Assembly: GCA_029891385.1 (NCBI GenBank)
Contig: JAIWQS010000078.1
Span: 186,001-250,000, forward strand
DNA: 64,000 bases
Direction: 5' to 3'
From: Erythroxylum novogranatense
Lineage: Eukaryota; Streptophyta; Magnoliopsida; Malpighiales; Erythroxylaceae
Part shown: one piece after another, positions 60,473 to 64,000 of the stretch
How positions within the stretch are numbered: the first letter of the stretch is position 1
Layout: every line of letters begins with the position of its first letter
Made by a program: the position numbers and the translations under genes
The notes under the pieces: model-generated
Told to the model about the DNA's origin: nothing
Databases searched by the model: none
The model's input: only the letters and a program-made list of their open reading frames with translations

Positions 60473-63400
60473 TGTCAGACCCCGCTCCCGGAGCCCAACT
60501 TTCGTAGTCCGAAACCTTATGCTTATAACCTTGCAGAATTCTTAACTGTAACTCCACCTTGAGACGAGTACACTACTTAAACATCACAAATACATATTGA
60601 CTTGTTCATATCAAATATAGCTTGAAGCCTCACGCTCATATAGAGGCAAGAATCACCTTGATCGAGTTATATAACTCAAGATACACTCCATAAATCTAAA
60701 GGAGTTCATATCCCAAACACCGCTCTCTTAACTGACCTCTCACTTGCTTTAATGCAAACTTCCTTAATTTCACTCCAATTTATACTAATTTTGTAGCAAG
60801 AATGGTACATGTCTTATAAATCCAATGGTTCAAACCTCACCTCAATTGAAGGCGGATGAGGAATTATGCCCAAAAGAGCAGACCATGCTCACTTCTAAAA
60901 CCCAAATGAAACTCTTTTGGCGCAATTCTCATAACTTTTAATCTAGAGGTCGGATTGTGTTCGTTCTTTCATCATTTGAAAGTAGACATCTATATATACA
61001 ACTCTCATGAAGACTACAAAATGAGATTCTGTCTCTAACTATGCCCAAAACACTTGACTAACAACTCGACTTATGCTGGATGATCACTCATAACTCGAGT
61101 TATTGCTGACAACTCGACTTGTCGAGACAAATAAGTCGACTTATCACTAACAAGTCGACTTATCGAGACAAATAACTCGAGTTATGCTTCACAAGTCGAC
61201 TTATGGGACCAATAACTCGACTTATGTGAACCAATAACTCGAGTTCTGTCTATTCGACTCGATTCTAACCTCTACACTCTCTTGACTTATCCCAAACACC
61301 ATGAACACTCCAATCCTTTCTAGACCTACCCATTTCTATGCCAAACTCATTCATTCAATAATTTGACACCTCCTCTCATGTCAAACACCTAGTTTGACTT
61401 ATAAAAAGACTCAAGTTCAACTTCAATGATCCTATACATTTACTCATGCAAAGCTCATTAACCATCATTCAAAACATTCTTACTTCTACATAAGATTCAT
61501 CAATCACAACTCTATACACATCTTTACTTGAACTAAACATGTATTTCTACCCACATGGAGTTTAAAGCCATTCGACACAACTTTAAAAGCCACACTTGAC
61601 ATGTTATTAATCTGTCTTGAGAAACCATGACAAACCGTCATTCATGCATTTCATTCACATCAAAACAAATGTTTTACAATGCTTTAGTAGGCATTTCAAG
61701 CCTATTACATTTCAATCAAAATACATCTTGCCAAAATAAATCTGTTTCTCAAAAGCAACCTAAAGCATTGATTTCTAGAAAGATCATTTCAAATACAAGA
61801 CCAAAAGAAAATCTTGGAGTAAATGCCTTTAAGCTTGCTCCTCGACATCCCCGCTTCATTTCTGGAGAATTTGAGGGGTGAGCTTTAGCTCCGTGGGTAA
61901 CACATTTATATTTATATAACAAGCATGTCCATTTAATTATTCATACTTTTAGCAATCTTTCAATGAAGTCATGATAGATACATCATGCAATTTTCATCAA
62001 TACATAAACATAATTTCTCACAATTCAATCATTCATAATTATTGCACTTTCATGTTATCACATATGAAACACATCAAATGGCTCGGTAAGTCCATATTCT
62101 CGCAACCATATAGTCTCATTTAATGAGGTTATATGGGCAAATCTTGAGGAGTCCAAAATAATGGATCATCCTATGCCACAATCAGGCAAATGGCGAAGGC
62201 TTTCATGGTCGACGTGCACGTGGCGGTTCTTGGGACTATACCTTACCCACATAACACAACAATCATGATCATACAAGAAAATTGGACTGTTTCTTGTCCA
62301 ATTTTCCATTCCTTTAGAAATCATCTTTGTCATACATCATTCATGCTTTTCATCATATTCATTTAACAAGTTTCTCCAAAACAACTTCATTCGCCATCAT
62401 ACAATGTACATCTATAAGCATCATAATTTCATACTCATTTAGGCTATTTCATTCAATACTAGCTCAACCATCATCAAATCATCAACATGTATCATTTTCA
62501 TTTACACAAAACTCATGATTAATGATATCTAACCACTACTATCACAAGCATTTAATACAATCATCAAGTAATCAATACTCATTAATGTCATGCATTAATT
62601 TACATTTATAGCTTATATACATAAAGATAAATATGAAATCCACCTTGTATCCTTGCTTAAACTTGTCAAGGAAGTTCCTCTTCTTGTTCTTCTCCTTTTC
62701 TTCTTTCCTTCATTAAAACCAAAACCCATAATCACTTAGGGTTTTAAAATTGAAAACCTAATGAACCTAAGTCATGAAATTAACCCTAGAATCACTAAAC
62801 CCACTTCATTTCTAAGCTTTCCAAACCATAACCCAAGCAAAAGCTTAACCTTGAAAACATAACTTACCTTGATTCTCGACTAACCCAAAGGGTTTCTTAG
62901 CTTAAAAGGCAGCTTCTCCTCTTCACTTTTCTTCTTGCACTTTCTTCAAAACTCTCTAAATCTCAAACCCTAGCCACTTCTCTTCTTCTTCTCCTCTTCT
63001 TCTCCTCTTCACCGAAATCCTCTTCTCCTCTCTCAATTTTCGTTTTTCTTCTTCCTTCCTCCTACAACCTCACTTAAAATCCTCCTTTATACTTCTTTCA
63101 TTCCACTTAAGCCCATAAGGCCCTAAGCCCACTCATTTCCTTCTTTCTTATTCTTTTACTTCCCTACTACCTCTTTAACTACTCAAGCCTACTTCTTCAT
63201 TTAAGCCCATTAATTTCAAGCCCATCTTATTCTTATCTCTTCTTTCTTTTATTTCATTTGGACCCAAAGCCCAATTAACACATTAAATTACCTCTAATTT
63301 ATTTAAACCAACTATCACATTTAATACTTGCTATCTAACTCATTTAATCACATTTATTTATTACCCAACTCATTTAATTCATGCCAACTAATACATTTAC

Positions 63401-63531
63401 TAACATTAATTCTTAACACCTAACTCATTTAATGTCATATGCTAATCCATGCTAACTTTATTAAATACTATATTAATTCACCCCATTAATCTAATCATGC
63501 TTGATTTATCATTAAAAAATTTGGGGTAACA
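60473..63531 (-). mobile_element. Long LTR (3059 bp) of the ATTAG-flanked element
   Basis: On the minus strand it starts TGTTACCCCAAATTTTTTAATG and ends GGGAGCGGGGTCTGACA, followed by the primer site. It carries GGAGCTAAAGCTCACCCC (near 61890, minus), a block also present in the 21271-25915 LTR (near 24820). A palindrome array lies at 61071-61260. There is no coding sequence. Confidence 0.75.
61071..61260. repeat. Array of palindromic AACTCGAGTT / AAGTCGACTT motifs, spaced 19-22 bp
   Basis: CG centres of the main motifs lie at 61077, 61096, 61115, 61137, 61156, 61178, 61197, 61218 and 61240, that is 19-22 bp apart. Several are perfect 14-bp palindromes (ATAACTCGAGTTAT; ATAAGTCGACTTAT); others mix half sites. 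Short TCGAGACAA words fill two of the gaps. Confidence 0.85.
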
Positions 63532-63726
63532 ATTAGTATTGGGCTACACCAAGGCTCCATATTAAGCCCTTTTTTGTTCGTAGTAGTGATGGATGGGTTT
63601 ACTAAGAATATTTAAGGAGATGTGTCTTGTTGTATGTTGTTTGCTGATGGTATTGTCTTAGTGGATGAGATAAGAGAGGAGGTCAATATCAAGATAGAAT
63701 ATCGGAGAGAAATGTTAGACTTAAAG

Positions 63727-64000
63727 TGTAACATCCCGTTATCGGAGTGACGGGTAGATTGGTAATTTGGATCGGGTTAGGATTTGGTACAGGCAAAGTG
63801 TTGCATTGCACATGCATTACCGTTTTGATAGTCATTGATAAATGATTATTGACCGCATAAGTATATATATGTACATACATGTATGATAATTCCGAAACTT
63901 GATTGTGAAATTGGTTATAATTGGTTTATGAAAATTGGATATTTAGTAAGTGTATAATTGGGTTTTGAATATGAACTTGGAATGAAATGGATTATAGAAA
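63727..64000 (+). mobile_element. Start of another LTR, leaving the window
   Basis: The LINE frame stops abruptly at 63726 and TGTAACATCCCGTTATCGGAG follows, a typical chromovirus-type LTR start (compare TGTAACGCCCC at 29318). If complete, its 5-bp target copy would be TAAAG (63722-63726). Its right end is outside the window. Confidence 0.6.

Larger units (their letters stand above)
53830..63531 (-). mobile_element. LTR element reduced to one LTR plus two LTR-end/PBS repeats, TSD ATTAG
   Basis: ATTAG flanks the whole block (53825-53829 and 63532-63536), which sits in the LINE RT. On the minus strand there is one long LTR (63531-60473, TGTTACCCC...GGGGTCTGACA, 3059 bp). Then come two copies of a 96-bp unit, each starting with the primer site (TGTGGTATCAGAGC) and ending with the LTR end (GGGTCGGGTTCCGACA): 60472-60430 plus 53978-53926, and 53925-53830. 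The first unit is split by the copia element. No gag or pol is present. Without the copia it is about 3.25 kb. Confidence 0.75.
52790..63726 (+). pseudogene. RTE-like LINE reverse transcriptase, decayed and split by LTR elements
   Basis: Blocks are readable in order. The pre-RT region is at 52863-53057 (FKLAKREAKKTVSVAKGKVYENL), followed by KLARVRERKPRDLD and IKKALREMKSGMAV (about 53280-53340). RT blocks follow at 53570-53829 (RRLMEYYRDRQRNLHMIFIDLEK, MTYIRVIKDMYEGTLTRVR). The frame resumes at 63537 after the 53830-63531 insertion with IGLHQGSILSPFLFVVVMDGF and CMLFADGIVLVDE. FADD of the active site reads FADG. This block set is typical of plant RTE-clade LINEs. The frame ends at 63726 (REMLDLK), where another LTR has inserted. 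Many stops show it is long dead. Confidence 0.75.

Overview
The window is nuclear DNA of a dicot flowering plant. It has spliced genes with GT-AG introns, AT-rich intergenic DNA, a WOX1-type WUSCHEL-related homeobox gene, and dense nested plant LTR retrotransposons (Tat-like, chromovirus-like and Athila-like Ty3, Ty1/copia), an RTE-like LINE, PIF/Harbinger elements and MITEs. No rRNA, tRNA, CRISPR or bacterial-type gene was seen.

Layout. 1-237 is the end of an unrelated LTR that breaks a Tat-like Ty3 element. That element has a tandemly duplicated RNase H/integrase end (238-3069), a 64/80-bp minisatellite (3190-4066), a decayed antisense gene with its own TATA box (4262-6815) and a short 3' LTR (7291-7591). 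A WOX1-like gene, probably damaged, lies at about 8066-9554. Two PIF/Harbinger elements share one TAA (11433-14666). The stretch 14.7-36.4 kb is a stack. An Athila-like relic is split by a chromovirus-like Ty3 element (about 15823-28652), which itself holds two solo LTRs (16134-17911 with TSD TGTAT; 21271-25915 with TSD AGTAG). The Athila-like gag is also hit by a 186-bp MITE and by an odd element with inverted LTRs (29318-35813, TSD TGAAG).

From 38.9 to 48.8 kb is the main genic island. A nine-exon phytanoyl-CoA dioxygenase gene and a ten-exon O-fucosyltransferase gene both lie on the minus strand, and I reconstructed both exon by exon. Each carries an apparent 1-bp deletion in an otherwise clean exon. 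A broken second copy of the dioxygenase 3' end lies at 51900-52172.

From 52.8 kb to the end is an RTE-like LINE relic. It is interrupted by an LTR-only element (53830-63531, TSD ATTAG) that carries extra tandem copies of its LTR-end/PBS junction. A copia element with two LTRs that read as identical (53979-60424, TSD CCAAC) sits inside one of those copies. Another LTR starts at 63727 and leaves the window.

The cellular genes do not form a pathway together; they are separate plant genes surrounded by mobile DNA. The clearest unusual structures are the inverted-LTR element, the LTR/PBS tandem junction, the antisense gene in the Tat-like element and the palindrome array at 61.07-61.26 kb. All boundaries were read by eye; no alignment or database search was run.
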